A DNA stretch of 64,000 nt from Thermatribacter sp048814795 (GTDB lineage Bacteria; Atribacterota; Atribacteria; Atribacterales; Thermatribacteraceae): NCBI GenBank assembly GCA_048814795.1, contig CP184673.1, positions 620,001-684,000 of the forward strand, given 5' to 3'. Below the pieces are notes generated by a model. It saw only the letters and a list, made by a program, of their open reading frames with translations, was not told the DNA's origin and ran no database searches. Made by a program: the position numbers and the translations under genes. Below, in pieces: positions 1-9,211 of the stretch (its first letter is position 1; each line of letters starts with the position of its first letter).

Positions 1-1
1 T

Positions 2-913
2 AACCTTTTTCGAAGGATAAACACATGGGTTTCTTTTTCCGAGAATCGTTTTAAATGGGCATTACTTTTGCCGACCATAGTGCTTTTGGCAGTGATTACC
101 GTTTATCCCACAATTTTTGCTTTAAGTCTAGCTTTGTCAGACTATAATCTGGCAAGAGCTTCCGATACCTTGAAAGGCTATGTGGGTCTCCAGAATTTCA
201 GGGAAATACTCAGAGATCCTAAATTTTGGAATTCTTTTAAGATCACAGTTCTTTTTACTGTTGTAGTGGTGACTGTAGAGTTTTTCCTAGGTCTTGTCAT
301 CGCTCTGGCTCTTCAGGGTTTTGTTACTAATAAGCTTGTAAGAACCCTTCTTCTTCTTCCGATGATTATGGCCCCGATTGTAGTAGGCTTAACTTGGACC
401 TACCTTTATCAGTCCGAGTTTGGCCTGGTGACCTATATTTTGCGTACTTTACACCTTATGAGTTATCGAACTGCTCCACTTGCAGATGTGAGTACTGCTT
501 TACCTGCAATTATGGTTGTGGATATTTGGCAGTGGACTCCTTTTTTGATTATGGTTTTACTAGCCGGGCTTGAGGCTTTACCGACAGCTCCTTATGAGGC
601 AGCGAAGATTGATAAAGCTCCTCCTCTTTTGGTTTTTCGTAAAATAACTCTTCCTTTATTAAGACCAGTTATATTAATTGTTTTGGTTTTGAGGATTATG
701 GATGCGATTCGAGTATTCGATATTGTTTACGCGCTTACTGAGGGAGGTCCTGCTTCGGTTACTGACGTTTTGAGTATGTTTATCTATAGGGAGGCCTTTT
801 ATCTTTGGGATATAGGCAAAGCCTCTGCTATTTCTTTCATTTTGCTCTATGTGATAATGATTATTTCGGTGATTCTGGTTAATCTTTTGAGCCGGGCCAA
901 GAGCAGGACATAA
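2..913 (+). CDS. CUT1 ABC sugar/polyol permease, first subunit of system A (5' partial)
   Basis: Inner-membrane permease of the MalF/UgpA type, part of an importer with the second permease, small membrane protein and two ATPases that follow. The frame is open to the left edge and codes for membrane-typical sequence before the first candidate start (TTG at 68), so the gene begins outside the window; its solute-binding protein is probably there too. About six hydrophobic segments are visible. The cytoplasmic EAA coupling loop is present near the C-terminus (EAAKIDKAPPLLVF...LP), but the usual Gly of EAA-xxx-G is Lys here. It is followed 21 bp later by the second permease. The family is certain; the substrate is unknown, though the SDR and FGGY kinase downstream suggest a sugar alcohol. 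Confidence 0.92.
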   Translation, partial: NLFRRINTWVSFSENRFKWALLLPTIVLLAVITVYPTIFALSLALSDYNLARASDTLKGYVGLQNFREILRDPKFWNSFKITVLFTVVVVTVEFFLGLVIALALQGFVTNKLVRTLLLLPMIMAPIVVGLTWTYLYQSEFGLVTYILRTLHLMSYRTAPLADVSTALPAIMVVDIWQWTPFLIMVLLAGLEALPTAPYEAAKIDKAPPLLVFRKITLPLLRPVILIVLVLRIMDAIRVFDIVYALTEGGPASVTDVLSMFIYREAFYLWDIGKASAISFILLYVIMIISVILVNLLSRAKSRT

Positions 914-934
914 AGGAATGGAGGATGATCATCG

Positions 935-1759
935 ATGGAGGGCAGAGTTTCTAAAAAGGTGCTTGCAATAACCATTGTGAGCATCATACTGGTTGTTAAT
1001 GTTTTGCCCTTTTTGTGGTTAGTGCTTACCTCGTTAAAAACAAGGATTGATATATTTTCTATACCTCCCAGGTTCTTCTTTAATCCAACCATCAAGAATT
1101 ATTATTCAGCTTTTACTAAACGCCATTTTTTGCCAATGTTTTACAATAGTTTGATTATTTCTATTTCTACTACCGTTCTTTCTCTGGTGGTAGGAACTTT
1201 GGGGGCTTATTCCCTGGCTCGCTTCAGAATTTTTGGTGATAAGCACATTTCTTTTTGGATTTTGAGTACCAGAATGTTTCCCCCTATTGTACTGGTTATT
1301 CCTTTTTATATTATGGCTACCAGAACTGGCTTACACGATTCTAAACTATTGATGGTCATTGTTTACACTACTTTTAATTTGCCCTTTGTGATTTGGATTA
1401 TGCGGAGTTTCTTTGAAGATTTGCCTTTCGACCTGGAAAAAGCCGCTATGGTTGATGGTTATACCAGATGGGATGCTTTCTGGAAGGTAGTTTTGCCTTT
1501 GAGCGCACCAGGCTTGTTTACCACAGCCATTTTATGTTTCATTTTTTCTTGGAATGAATTTCTTTTCGCTAATGTTCTTACCGCTGCAGCTTCTCGTACG
1601 GTTCCTGTGGGCATAAGGGGGTTGGTAACTTCCCGTGCCATTGAGTGGGGTGAGATTGCTGCTGTAGGTACCCTGCAAGTAATTCCTGTGCTAATTTTTA
1701 CTTTTGCTGCTCAGAAGTACATTATAAGAGGATTAACCCTTGGTGCTGTTAAGGGTTGA
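935..1759 (+). CDS. CUT1 ABC sugar/polyol permease, second subunit of system A
   Basis: MalG/UgpE-type inner-membrane permease of 274 residues, the usual family length. It has an N-terminal membrane segment, the motif SLKTRIDIFSIPPRFFFNPT typical of this subunit, and an intact EAA loop (EKAAMVDGYTRWDAFWKVVLP). The C-terminus RGLTLGAVKG is shared with the matching subunit of system B (RGLTFGAVKG) and resembles system C, showing the three importers are paralogues. The ATG at 935 follows a GGAGG about 10 bases upstream. The gene forms the transmembrane heterodimer with the preceding permease. Substrate is inferred only from context (polyol). Confidence 0.93.
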   Translation: MEGRVSKKVLAITIVSIILVVNVLPFLWLVLTSLKTRIDIFSIPPRFFFNPTIKNYYSAFTKRHFLPMFYNSLIISISTTVLSLVVGTLGAYSLARFRIFGDKHISFWILSTRMFPPIVLVIPFYIMATRTGLHDSKLLMVIVYTTFNLPFVIWIMRSFFEDLPFDLEKAAMVDGYTRWDAFWKVVLPLSAPGLFTTAILCFIFSWNEFLFANVLTAAASRTVPVGIRGLVTSRAIEWGEIAAVGTLQVIPVLIFTFAAQKYIIRGLTLGAVKG

Positions 1760-1773
1760 GGAGTGGTCAGAAA

Positions 1774-2019
1774 ATGGATTTGGGCTTTGGAGATCGCCTA
1801 TTTATAACGGTTATGACTACTTTTGGATTGGGCTTTTTGTGGCTCGGGTGGCTTGAACGCTTTATTCCCTTATGGGTTGTACCCATTATTGGTTTTCTAA
1901 TGGGATTAATACTTCTTTGGAAATGGTGGAAAGGATTTAAATTGGAGAGAGCAAGGGCTTTACGAGAAATCCAATCCATGCGAGAACAGGGAAAGGGTGG
2001 AATCCGTGGCAGAGCTTAA
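1774..2019 (+). CDS. Small membrane protein of ABC importer A (DUF2160-like)
   Basis: An 81-residue protein with two membrane segments and a charged C-terminal tail. The segment GDRLFI followed by WLGW recalls the DUF2160 family, small membrane proteins found inside glycerol-type ABC importer operons with two ATPases (GlpSTPQUV-like). That match is from memory, not a search. An in-frame TTG at 1756 overlaps the previous stop, but ATG 1774 has GAGGAG at suitable spacing and is preferred. It sits between permease and ATPase genes and overlaps the next gene, so it is probably an accessory subunit or assembly factor. System C has an unrelated-looking small membrane protein in the same slot and system B has none. 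Confidence 0.72.
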   Translation: MDLGFGDRLFITVMTTFGLGFLWLGWLERFIPLWVVPIIGFLMGLILLWKWWKGFKLERARALREIQSMREQGKGGIRGRA

Positions 2020-3103
2020 GGTTGTGAATTTATGGAAAAAATATGGTAAGGTTGTGGCCTTAAGAGGTATAAATTTTGAAGTTAGGAATGGGGAGCTGGT
2101 AACCATTCTTGGCCCTTCAGGAGCCGGAAAAACTTCGCTTTTGCAGACCATAGCTGGTGTTGAGGAAATCACTGCTGGAGAAGTGTATATAGGGAATGAA
2201 CTGGTAAACAAAATTCCTCCAGCAGATAGGAATGTGGCTATGGTTTTTGAAACTTATGCTCTCTATCCCAATAAAACAGTTTTCGAAAATCTATCTTTTC
2301 CTCTACTTTCTCCTTTGCGAAGATTTGATAGAGCGACTGTTGAAAAGAAAGTACGCGAGGTTGCTCAACTTCTTCAAATAGACTGGTTGCTGGATAGGAA
2401 TGTTGCTCAGTTGAGTGGGGGACAGAGACAGAGAGTAGCTTTGGGCAGGATGCTGGTGAGAGAACCTAAGCTTTTTTTGATGGACGAGCCAATTGCTCAC
2501 TTGGATGCTAAACTACGTCATCGGCTTCGGGGTGAGATAAAAAATATCCAGAGGCAGTTTGGAATAACTACTTTATATACAACCCACGATTACCGGGAAG
2601 CATTAGGGATGGGAGATCGAGTTATGGTCTTAAACGAAGGGGACTTACTACAAATTGGAACTCCTGAAGATATTTATCATCGTCCCAGGAACGTCTTTGT
2701 GGCAGGGTTAGTGGGTGACCCATCCATGAATTTTTTTGAAGGCATTGTCAATGCATCAGGAGATAAGATGATGTTGAAAACGCAGGTGTTTTCGTGTTTC
2801 CTTACTGACCAGCAAAGGAAACTTTTCGAAGAGAAAGGCATTGAGAAGGTAAGGGTTGGCTTAAGGCCTTCTGATATTTCTTTGTCGAGAAAAAATGGTG
2901 ATAATTGCTATGCAGCTAAGGTATACGTCGTTGAGCCTCTGGGAGTAGTGAGTATCGTGCATTTGGAGCGGAATAATATGGTTTTCCAAATTAAATACGT
3001 TGGCGAAGAAAAATTCGAAATGGATGAGCGGGTTTTCTTCAGTTTTAACGTGGATGATCTTTACTTTTTTGATTTTTATTCTGAAGAAAACATTTTTGAT
3101 TAG
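2006..3103 (+). CDS. ABC importer ATPase, first subunit of system A
   Basis: MalK/UgpC-like ATPase of 365 residues with a C-terminal regulatory (TOBE/OB) domain. Seen: Walker A GPSGAGKT (residues 36-43), signature LSGGQRQR, Walker B LFLMDEP, D-loop HLD and the H-loop His (TTHDY). The Q-loop, normally VFQ, reads VFETYALYP, so Gln82 is Glu. A GTG at 1997 is also in frame, but GTG 2006 gives the N-terminus MAELKVVNLWKKYG, which aligns with its paralogues and has a GGGTGG site. It pairs with the next gene as a heterodimer. Compared with its counterparts in B and C, it keeps all catalytic motifs except the Q-loop Gln. Confidence 0.92.
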   Translation: MAELKVVNLWKKYGKVVALRGINFEVRNGELVTILGPSGAGKTSLLQTIAGVEEITAGEVYIGNELVNKIPPADRNVAMVFETYALYPNKTVFENLSFPLLSPLRRFDRATVEKKVREVAQLLQIDWLLDRNVAQLSGGQRQRVALGRMLVREPKLFLMDEPIAHLDAKLRHRLRGEIKNIQRQFGITTLYTTHDYREALGMGDRVMVLNEGDLLQIGTPEDIYHRPRNVFVAGLVGDPSMNFFEGIVNASGDKMMLKTQVFSCFLTDQQRKLFEEKGIEKVRVGLRPSDISLSRKNGDNCYAAKVYVVEPLGVVSIVHLERNNMVFQIKYVGEEKFEMDERVFFSFNVDDLYFFDFYSEENIFD

Positions 3104-3124
3104 TTGGGAAGTTGAGGTGAGAAA

Positions 3125-4237
3125 GTGGCCAAGGTCGTTTTGAAGAATCTTTGGAAAAAATATGGTAGGGTTGAAGCTGTGCGGGGAATTAACCTTGAAA
3201 TAGAGGATGGTGAATTTGTTGCTTTGTTGGGCCCTTCGGGGTGTGGCAAAACTTCTACGTTGAGAATGATTGCTGGCCTTGAGAGAATTACTTCAGGGGA
3301 AATTTATTTCGACGAGAAGCTTGTTAACGACTTGGAGCCTGGAGATAGAAATATTGCCATGGCTTTTGAATCCTATGCACTTTATCCACCTATGACGGTT
3401 TTCGAAAATATTGCCTTTCCTCTTCGAGCTTTGAAGCTTTCAGAATCAGAAATCGAAAGTAGAGTCAACAGAATTGCAAAGATTTTAGAACTCGAGGATG
3501 TGCTTAATGATTATCCTCGAAGTTTGAGCGGAGGACATCAACAGAGAGTTTCTTTGGCCCGAGCTTTGGTACGTGACGCAGAGGTATATCTTCTTGACGA
3601 ACCTATTTCGCACCTTGACACTAAAATGCGCAACAGGATGAGGGCGGAGCTTAAGAGAATTCATGGTGAGTTGAAAAAAACCATGATTTATGTAACCCAT
3701 GACCAAGTAGAAGCTCTAGCTATGGCCGACAAGATCGTGGTTATGAATTTCGGGGTTATAAAGCAGGTTGGTTCTCCTTATGAAATTTATTTTCAGCCCC
3801 AGAATGTTTTCGTTGCTGATTTTGTTGGAGAACCTCCCATGAACATGGTGGATTGTGCCTTGGGTGTTGAAAATAGCAGAGTATCGATCCGTTTTGGGGG
3901 TTTCGAGATCGAAGTTGGAGATGAAGAACGGGCATACCGTATCAAGAATTCACGTTATTTTGCTCTGGATAAGAAATTCATTTTTGGCATTAGACCATCC
4001 CACATAAGTATTTTTAAGAGTTCAGCGGATTCTGGGGGTAAGCTTTTACCTGGAGTGATCTTTAACGTAGAGCCGCTTGGTGATTCCAAGATTGTCCAAG
4101 TTAAAGTGGGAAAAGAACTTTTTTTGGTGGAGACTTCTGCAGATTTTCGCGGCGATTACCATGAGAAGGTCTACATTTCTTTTAACATGAAATATTTCCA
4201 TTTGTTTGATAAAGAATCTGAGGAAGCTGTTTTTTGA
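3125..4237 (+). CDS. ABC importer ATPase, second subunit of system A
   Basis: MalK-like ATPase, 370 residues, partner of the preceding ATPase. Walker A GPSGCGKT, signature LSGGHQQR, Walker B VYLLDEP and H-loop VTHDQ are intact. The Q-loop again carries Glu (MAFESYALYPP). It starts at GTG 3125 after a purine-rich site (TTGAGGTGAG). The C-terminal regulatory domain is complete. Two distinct ATPases per importer, rather than one MalK homodimer, is the arrangement of glycerol/polyol-type CUT1 systems. It is followed by the SDR gene about 30 bases on, so transport and catabolism probably share an mRNA. Confidence 0.92.
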   Translation: MAKVVLKNLWKKYGRVEAVRGINLEIEDGEFVALLGPSGCGKTSTLRMIAGLERITSGEIYFDEKLVNDLEPGDRNIAMAFESYALYPPMTVFENIAFPLRALKLSESEIESRVNRIAKILELEDVLNDYPRSLSGGHQQRVSLARALVRDAEVYLLDEPISHLDTKMRNRMRAELKRIHGELKKTMIYVTHDQVEALAMADKIVVMNFGVIKQVGSPYEIYFQPQNVFVADFVGEPPMNMVDCALGVENSRVSIRFGGFEIEVGDEERAYRIKNSRYFALDKKFIFGIRPSHISIFKSSADSGGKLLPGVIFNVEPLGDSKIVQVKVGKELFLVETSADFRGDYHEKVYISFNMKYFHLFDKESEEAVF

Positions 4238-4268
4238 GAGTTTAAATAGAGGAAGGAGGATTTTCGTT

Positions 4269-5018
4269 ATGCGTCTTGCGGATAAAGTGGCTATTGTTAC
4301 CGGTGCTGGTCAGGGGATAGGCAAAGCGATTGCCCTGGGATTGGCGAGAGAGGGCTGTTCGGTAATCGTTAATGATGTTAACCAGCAGACTGGACAGCAA
4401 ACTGCAAAAGAAATTCAGGATCTGGGAAGAAAGGCGATCTTTGTGCATGGTGACGTTAGCAAAATAGAGACTGCGTACAAGCTCAGGGATACCGCTTTAG
4501 AAAACTTTGGAAGAATTGATATCCTGGTGAACAATGCCGGAATTATGATTTCCGGGTTGGTGGTGGATTACAGGGAGGAGGATTGGGATCGCATCTTTGC
4601 GGTGAATGCAAAAAGTGTTTTTCTGATGTGTAAAGTTATAGGTAAAGTGATGATCGACCAGCGTTACGGAAAAATTGTTAATGTGGCCTCCATAGGCGCG
4701 AAAGATGGAGACCGTTACCAGGCAGCCTACGCAGCAACCAAAGCTGCAGTCATGAACTTCAGTCGTGCTTTTTCCAAGGAAGTTGCTCAGTATGGAATAA
4801 ACGTTAACTCCATCTGTCCCGGGTTTGTGGATACCGAGATGGGAAAAGTAAACCTTGCTGATCCTGAAAAGAGGAAGAAATTCATAGAGAGAACCCCAAA
4901 AGGTAGAGTAAGCGTTCCCGAGGATATGGTGGGTCTTACCATCTTCCTGTGTACCGATGAATCTGAATTTATAGTTGGTCAGGCCATCAACGTGGACGGA
5001 GGAGTTCTGTATTACTGA
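4269..5018 (+). CDS. SDR-family polyol/sugar dehydrogenase
   Basis: Short-chain dehydrogenase/reductase of 249 residues, the classical length. The NAD(P)-binding motif TGAGQGIG, the NNAG motif, the catalytic Ser region (VASIGAKDG) and the YAATK active site are all visible. The C-terminus (FLCTDESEFIVGQAINVDGG) is typical of glucose/sorbitol/ribitol-dehydrogenase-like members. An upstream start at 4206 would lie inside the ATPase gene; ATG 4269, after AGGAAGGAGG, is preferred and gives the canonical MRLADKVAIVTG start. Between an importer and an FGGY kinase, it likely oxidises the imported polyol to a ketose. The exact substrate is not readable. Confidence 0.88.
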   Translation: MRLADKVAIVTGAGQGIGKAIALGLAREGCSVIVNDVNQQTGQQTAKEIQDLGRKAIFVHGDVSKIETAYKLRDTALENFGRIDILVNNAGIMISGLVVDYREEDWDRIFAVNAKSVFLMCKVIGKVMIDQRYGKIVNVASIGAKDGDRYQAAYAATKAAVMNFSRAFSKEVAQYGINVNSICPGFVDTEMGKVNLADPEKRKKFIERTPKGRVSVPEDMVGLTIFLCTDESEFIVGQAINVDGGVLYY

Positions 5019-5033
5019 TTGAGAGGGGTAGAA

Positions 5034-6542
5034 GTGGTGAGTGGAAGATATGTGCTGGGGGTAGACCTTGGCACTTCCTCGATAAAGGCTTCAGTGCTGG
5101 ACCTTGAAAAAGGGAACATTATTGGTGAGAGCGTTCCTCTTACCGTTTCTTATCCAGATACTTTCAGCGCGGAGCAAGATCCGGAGCGCTGGTGGGAAGC
5201 TTTTGTAGCTTTGATGCAAAAGCTTTCTGGTGAAATTGGGGGATTGAGTGAGATATCGGCGATCGGCCTTTCCGGGCAGATGTTAGGATTGGTTCTTATG
5301 GATAAGGATGGTGAACCGGTTCGCCCTTGCCTTATCTGGTGTGATCAACGCAGTCACAGAGAGAACGAAGAAATTAAGGAAAAATTGGGTTTGAGAAGAA
5401 TTGTGGAGCTAACCGCCAACACTCCTCTTCCTGGCTACTGGCTTCCTAAAATTTTGTGGTTGCGCAAGCACGAACTGCAAAATCTGAAAAGTGCTGTAAA
5501 ATTCCTTCTTCCCAAGGATTTCCTGCGTTTTAAGCTTACCGGGAATTATGCGACTGACGTTTCCGACGCTTCGGGTACACTCCTTTTTGACGTTCAAAAT
5601 CGCTGCTGGTCGAGGAAAATTCTGAATATTTTCTCCATCGATGAAAGTCTTCTTCCTCAGGCTGTGGAATCGCCAGTCATAACCGGCGAAGTTACACGGA
5701 AAGCCTCTTCGGAGACTGGTCTTCCAGCTGGCATTCCTGTTGTCGGGGGTGGAGGTGACCAGTCTTCAGGTGGTATAGGATTGGGGGTTATTCGAAAGGG
5801 TGTCCTTTCCTGTGTTTTAGGTACCTCAGGTGTGGTGATGGCGAAGACCGATGATGTTAAACTGGATTTTGAGAACCGGGGTTTGCATTCTTTCTGCTAT
5901 TCTATACCTGGAAAATGGTTTCTGATGGGCTGTACCCTGGCGGCAGGTGGTTCTTATCAGTGGTTACGCGAGGCATTATCGATTATACAACCCAACCTGA
6001 GTTTTTCGGATATGAACAAACTTGCTGAAAGTGTTCCTCCGGGGAGTGAAGGACTTTTGTTTTTACCCTATCTCATTGGCGAGCGAACTCCACACTCCGA
6101 TCCCATGGCTCGGGGGGTATTTGTAGGTCTAAGCTACAGGCACACGGCTGCGCATTTGATTCGCGCAGTTGTTGAAGGGGTTGCTTTCAGTCAAAAAGAT
6201 TCGGTGGAGATTTTGAAGAGTTTTTCTCTTACTGGAGAGAATCTAATCGTTTCGGGTGGAGCAGCCAAAAGTCCACTTTGGTGCCAGGTTCTTGCTGATA
6301 TAACTGGTATTCCCACTCAGACTACTAACATAGAGGACCCTGCTTCTTCGGGAGCAGCTTTTATTGCTGGCGTGGGTTCGGGATTGTTTAGATCTTTTGA
6401 GGAAGTTTGCGGGCGTTTTATCCGTAAATTAGCTTCTTTTGAGCCCACTTTGGAGGGAGTCAAGCGCTATGATGAAAAATACATAGCGTATCAAAAGGCC
6501 TATCAGGGCTTGAAAGAAGTTTTTCCTTTGCTTCAGGCTTAG
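5034..6542 (+). CDS. FGGY-family carbohydrate kinase (xylulokinase-like)
   Basis: About 502-residue ASKHA-fold kinase. It shows the N-terminal phosphate loop DLGTSSIKA, the xylulokinase-like segment GLSGQMLG with DQRS further on, the ATP-site motif GTSG, and the FGGY signature region FLPYLIGERTPHSDPMARG near residue 340, then a C-terminal SGGAAKS adenosine loop. The TTG at 5019 directly follows the SDR stop, but GAGAGGGG at about 5021 points to GTG 5034 or 5037. In the operon it would phosphorylate the ketose made by the SDR enzyme. Xylulose is likely but ribulose or another ketose is possible. Confidence 0.88.
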   Translation: MVSGRYVLGVDLGTSSIKASVLDLEKGNIIGESVPLTVSYPDTFSAEQDPERWWEAFVALMQKLSGEIGGLSEISAIGLSGQMLGLVLMDKDGEPVRPCLIWCDQRSHRENEEIKEKLGLRRIVELTANTPLPGYWLPKILWLRKHELQNLKSAVKFLLPKDFLRFKLTGNYATDVSDASGTLLFDVQNRCWSRKILNIFSIDESLLPQAVESPVITGEVTRKASSETGLPAGIPVVGGGGDQSSGGIGLGVIRKGVLSCVLGTSGVVMAKTDDVKLDFENRGLHSFCYSIPGKWFLMGCTLAAGGSYQWLREALSIIQPNLSFSDMNKLAESVPPGSEGLLFLPYLIGERTPHSDPMARGVFVGLSYRHTAAHLIRAVVEGVAFSQKDSVEILKSFSLTGENLIVSGGAAKSPLWCQVLADITGIPTQTTNIEDPASSGAAFIAGVGSGLFRSFEEVCGRFIRKLASFEPTLEGVKRYDEKYIAYQKAYQGLKEVFPLLQA

Positions 6543-6544
6543 GC

Positions 6545-6550
6545 TATAAT
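6545..6550 (+). promoter_or_regulatory. Possible -10 box before the SorC-type regulator
   Basis: A perfect TATAAT lies just after the kinase stop codon and about 35 bases before the regulator start. No good -35 is visible 16-18 bases upstream, so this is a weak call; the regulator may simply be the last gene of the operon. Confidence 0.3.
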
Positions 6551-6585
6551 ACTTTACGCTGTAACACAACCGGAGGAGATGGACT

Positions 6586-7551
6586 TTGCCAAGGTCAAAA
6601 TCTGATAATCCTGAGTTGATGGCTAAAATTGCACGTATGTATTATGAGGATGAGTTGAACATCGTTGAAATTGCAGGTATGTTTGGAATTTCCCGGCAGC
6701 TCTGTTCCCGTCTTTTGAAAGAGGCAAAAGACCGGGGTCTGGTGCAGATTAGGGTTGTGGATCCTACCAGGGAACGCGAAAAGGAAATTGAGGATCAACT
6801 CCAGGAAATCTTTGGTTTGCGGGCAGTAAGATGTGTGGAGACTTTTACCTTAGAGAGTGAGCTGACCAGAAAAATTGTTGGTGCAGCAGCGGGGCATTTT
6901 TTGCTTCATCTTTTGAAAGCCGGAGATACTATCGGCGTAGCTTATGGGAGAACTATTTACGAAGTGGTTCGCTTGATGCGCCCCAGTGGTTCTATTTCCA
7001 ACCTGACTGTTGTCCAGATTATGGGGGGCATGAGTCGGGTTTCTGGGGACATTATGGCTACTGAAATACCTCGCAGATTGGGGGAAGTTCTTGGGGCAAA
7101 AGTGATTTATCTTCTGGCTCCTGCTTTCACCAGAGATCGAGCTTCGAAGGAAGCAATGCTTAAGGACCCTACCATCAGGGCGACTCTTTCTGAGAAACTG
7201 GATGTTGCTCTGGTAGGTATTGGTGGTCTTTCTCCCGATTCAACACTTATTCGCACAGGAGCGATTACTCAGGAGGAGTTTTGGGAACTTGTAAACAAAA
7301 AGGCGGTAGGGGACGTAGTGGGAACGTATTACAACTTGGAAGGTGAAATTGTTGCTTTTTCAGGAGATGAACGTAGAATTGCTTTGTCGATCAATGATTT
7401 GCGTCAGGTTCCCTGGGTGGTTGGAGTAGTTGGGGGTTTAGAAAAGGTTGATGCTGTGTTAGGAGCGCTGCGGGGCAAGCTGATTAATGCTCTGGTTATT
7501 GACAGTGTAACTGCTCGAGAAGTTCTTAAAAGGGGTAACGTTAAGCTTTAA
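6586..7551 (+). CDS. SorC/DeoR-type sugar-responsive transcriptional regulator
   Basis: A 321-residue regulator. Residues 1-60 form a helix-turn-helix (YYEDELNIVEIAGMFGISRQLCSRLLKEAKDRGLV). The rest is the SorC sugar-phosphate-binding domain, with the hallmark segments GDTIGVAYGRTIYEVV, VVQIMGG and GIGGLSPDSTLIRTG. Such proteins bind a phosphorylated sugar intermediate and control polyol or sugar operons. It starts at TTG 6586, after GGAGGAG. It is the only carbohydrate regulator in the window, so it is the best candidate for controlling its own operon, and perhaps system B across the following gap. Confidence 0.9.
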   Translation: MPRSKSDNPELMAKIARMYYEDELNIVEIAGMFGISRQLCSRLLKEAKDRGLVQIRVVDPTREREKEIEDQLQEIFGLRAVRCVETFTLESELTRKIVGAAAGHFLLHLLKAGDTIGVAYGRTIYEVVRLMRPSGSISNLTVVQIMGGMSRVSGDIMATEIPRRLGEVLGAKVIYLLAPAFTRDRASKEAMLKDPTIRATLSEKLDVALVGIGGLSPDSTLIRTGAITQEEFWELVNKKAVGDVVGTYYNLEGEIVAFSGDERRIALSINDLRQVPWVVGVVGGLEKVDAVLGALRGKLINALVIDSVTAREVLKRGNVKL

Positions 7552-7593
7552 TGCGGGATTTTTAGAATTTTAAAATATTTTTCCATTTGTTGC

Positions 7594-7622
7594 TTGACAA
7601 TATTTTTATTTTGCCTTAAATT
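7594..7622 (+). promoter_or_regulatory. Promoter of system B
   Basis: TTGACA at 7594-7599 and TAAATT at 7617-7622 with a 17-base spacer, in an AT-rich gap. An imperfect inverted repeat GTAAC-TAAT-GTTAT (7623-7636) directly follows the -10 and may be an operator, possibly for the adjacent SorC-type regulator. Confidence 0.65.
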
Positions 7623-7664
7623 GTAACTAATGTTATTCAACAGAAGTAATTATTAATCTGAATC

Positions 7665-7674
7665 AGGAGGTGAT
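7665..7674 (+). promoter_or_regulatory. Orphan Shine-Dalgarno in the system B leader
   Basis: AGGAGGTGAT is a ten-base match to the 16S anti-Shine-Dalgarno, 112 bases upstream of the real start and with no start codon at usable spacing (the ATG at 7672 is too close). Equivalent sites precede the binding-protein genes of systems C and D. A stabilising Shine-Dalgarno (STAB-SD), where a bound ribosome protects the mRNA 5' end, is the best analogy. Confidence 0.5.
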
Positions 7675-7777
7675 GGACATAGGAGAAGGGTTTAGGTGTT
7701 TATTTATATTCAGACAGTTTTGTTAGTACGGCGTTTGGACGAATTACGTAAATTAACTTGAATGGGAGGGATTTTTA

Positions 7778-9193
7778 GTGAGTCGTTTTCTGAAGTTAAT
7801 GGTAATTGTTGGACTTGTTGTCTTCCTGTTAAGCGCAGTGGCCTTTGCTCAAGAGGAAGACCTTCTTTCCTACTGCCAGAAAGCCAAGATCAACTGGCGA
7901 GCTTACGAAGGTACTCAGTTAACTATTGGTTTAAATAAACACCCCTTTACGGAATCGCTGCGTCCCCTTATCCCAGTTTTTGAGGAGCTTACGGGTATTA
8001 AAGTGGCTTATGTTATATTGCCCGAAGAAGAATATTTTGAAAAGTTACTGATCGACCTTTCCAGTGGCGGTGGCATTTTTGACGTATACATGACTTCTCC
8101 TATGTTTGAGTGGCGTTACCAGTACGCGGGGTGGATTGAAGACCTGAACAAGTACTGGAATGATCCCAATCTTACGGACCAGGAATGGTACGATATAGAA
8201 GACTTTTACGACAAACCTTTGCGTGCGAACATGTGGGATGGGACAATTGGAGGAGGTTTAGGTCAAGGCCGCTGGAATGCTATTCCGGTGATGGTTGAGT
8301 TTTATTGCCAGGCTTACAGGAACGATCTAAGGGAAAAGTGGGGTCTTCCTGTAGCGCAGACTTATCCAGAGTTACTCGATGTTTTGACTAAAGCTGCTGA
8401 GTTGGGCAAGAAAGAACGTCCTCCAGTTTACGGTGTTGCCAACAGGGGCATCAAGAGCTGGTCTACTGTACACTCGGGGTACTTCACCGCTTTCTTAAGC
8501 TACGGTCAGAGAGACCTCACTCCAGATTTGTATGCGGCAATCAATACTCCTGAGGCAATTGAGATAACCAAGATCTGGATTGATATTCTTAAGAAAGCAG
8601 GACCTCCGGGTTGGCCCAACTATACCTGGTATGATGCAAAGCAAAGCTTTGCTGCTGGTAGATTTTATGAAATTACTGATTGTGATTTCTTTGCAGCAAC
8701 CTATGAAAACCCCAACCAATCTGTTGTAGCCGGTAAAGTTGGCTATGCTCTTCCTCCAAAAGGTCCGGATGGCACCATAAAATCCAATATGTGGACCTGG
8801 TCGCTGGGAATGAGTTCACTTTCCAAACATAAAGAAGCGGCATGGCTTTTCCTGCAATGGGCTACTGCTCCTATGACCATGCTTGACGCCACGCTTAAGC
8901 ATGATAATTTCAATCCTACCCGTAAGTCGGTGTGGGAGCATCCAGCTGTCGTTGAAAAAACCATGAAGTGGGGTACAAAACCTGGTGAGTACAGGGAACT
9001 GGTTGACGCAATGTACGCCCAGTACGGAGATGTGGCCTGGATGCCCAACCCGGACGTCACTACAGTTGGCGATATCTGGGCTGAAGCTTTGCATGAAGCC
9101 TATGAAGGTAAAAAGACTGTGGAAGAAGCTCTTAATGATGCAGCGGCAAAGATTAATGAATTCATGGCTAAGTGGAGAGAGCAGAAGAAGTAA
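7778..9193 (+). CDS. ABC solute-binding protein of system B (CUT1)
   Basis: 471-residue extracellular binding protein of family 1 (MalE/UgpB-like). Residues 1-24 are a signal peptide with a likely SPase I site after AFA24; there is no lipobox Cys, so it is a soluble exported protein. The mature part shows typical elements: PVFEELTGIKV, the EYFEKLLIDLSSG segment and a C-terminal KINEFMAKW helix. GTG 7778 follows GGGAGG. It heads the B operon: own promoter, an orphan ribosome site in the leader and a 22-bp perfect hairpin just downstream. It should deliver its ligand to the two permeases that follow. The ligand is unknown; downstream enzymes suggest a C4 or other short polyol. Confidence 0.93.
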   Translation: MSRFLKLMVIVGLVVFLLSAVAFAQEEDLLSYCQKAKINWRAYEGTQLTIGLNKHPFTESLRPLIPVFEELTGIKVAYVILPEEEYFEKLLIDLSSGGGIFDVYMTSPMFEWRYQYAGWIEDLNKYWNDPNLTDQEWYDIEDFYDKPLRANMWDGTIGGGLGQGRWNAIPVMVEFYCQAYRNDLREKWGLPVAQTYPELLDVLTKAAELGKKERPPVYGVANRGIKSWSTVHSGYFTAFLSYGQRDLTPDLYAAINTPEAIEITKIWIDILKKAGPPGWPNYTWYDAKQSFAAGRFYEITDCDFFAATYENPNQSVVAGKVGYALPPKGPDGTIKSNMWTWSLGMSSLSKHKEAAWLFLQWATAPMTMLDATLKHDNFNPTRKSVWEHPAVVEKTMKWGTKPGEYRELVDAMYAQYGDVAWMPNPDVTTVGDIWAEALHEAYEGKKTVEEALNDAAAKINEFMAKWREQKK

Positions 9194-9211
9194 GTGAGCA
9201 TGTAGATCCGT

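Noticed and set aside
7672..7725. Possible 17-codon leader peptide after AGGAGGTG
   Set aside because: The ATG directly abuts the ribosome site, too close for initiation, and leaders C and D have no equivalent peptide.
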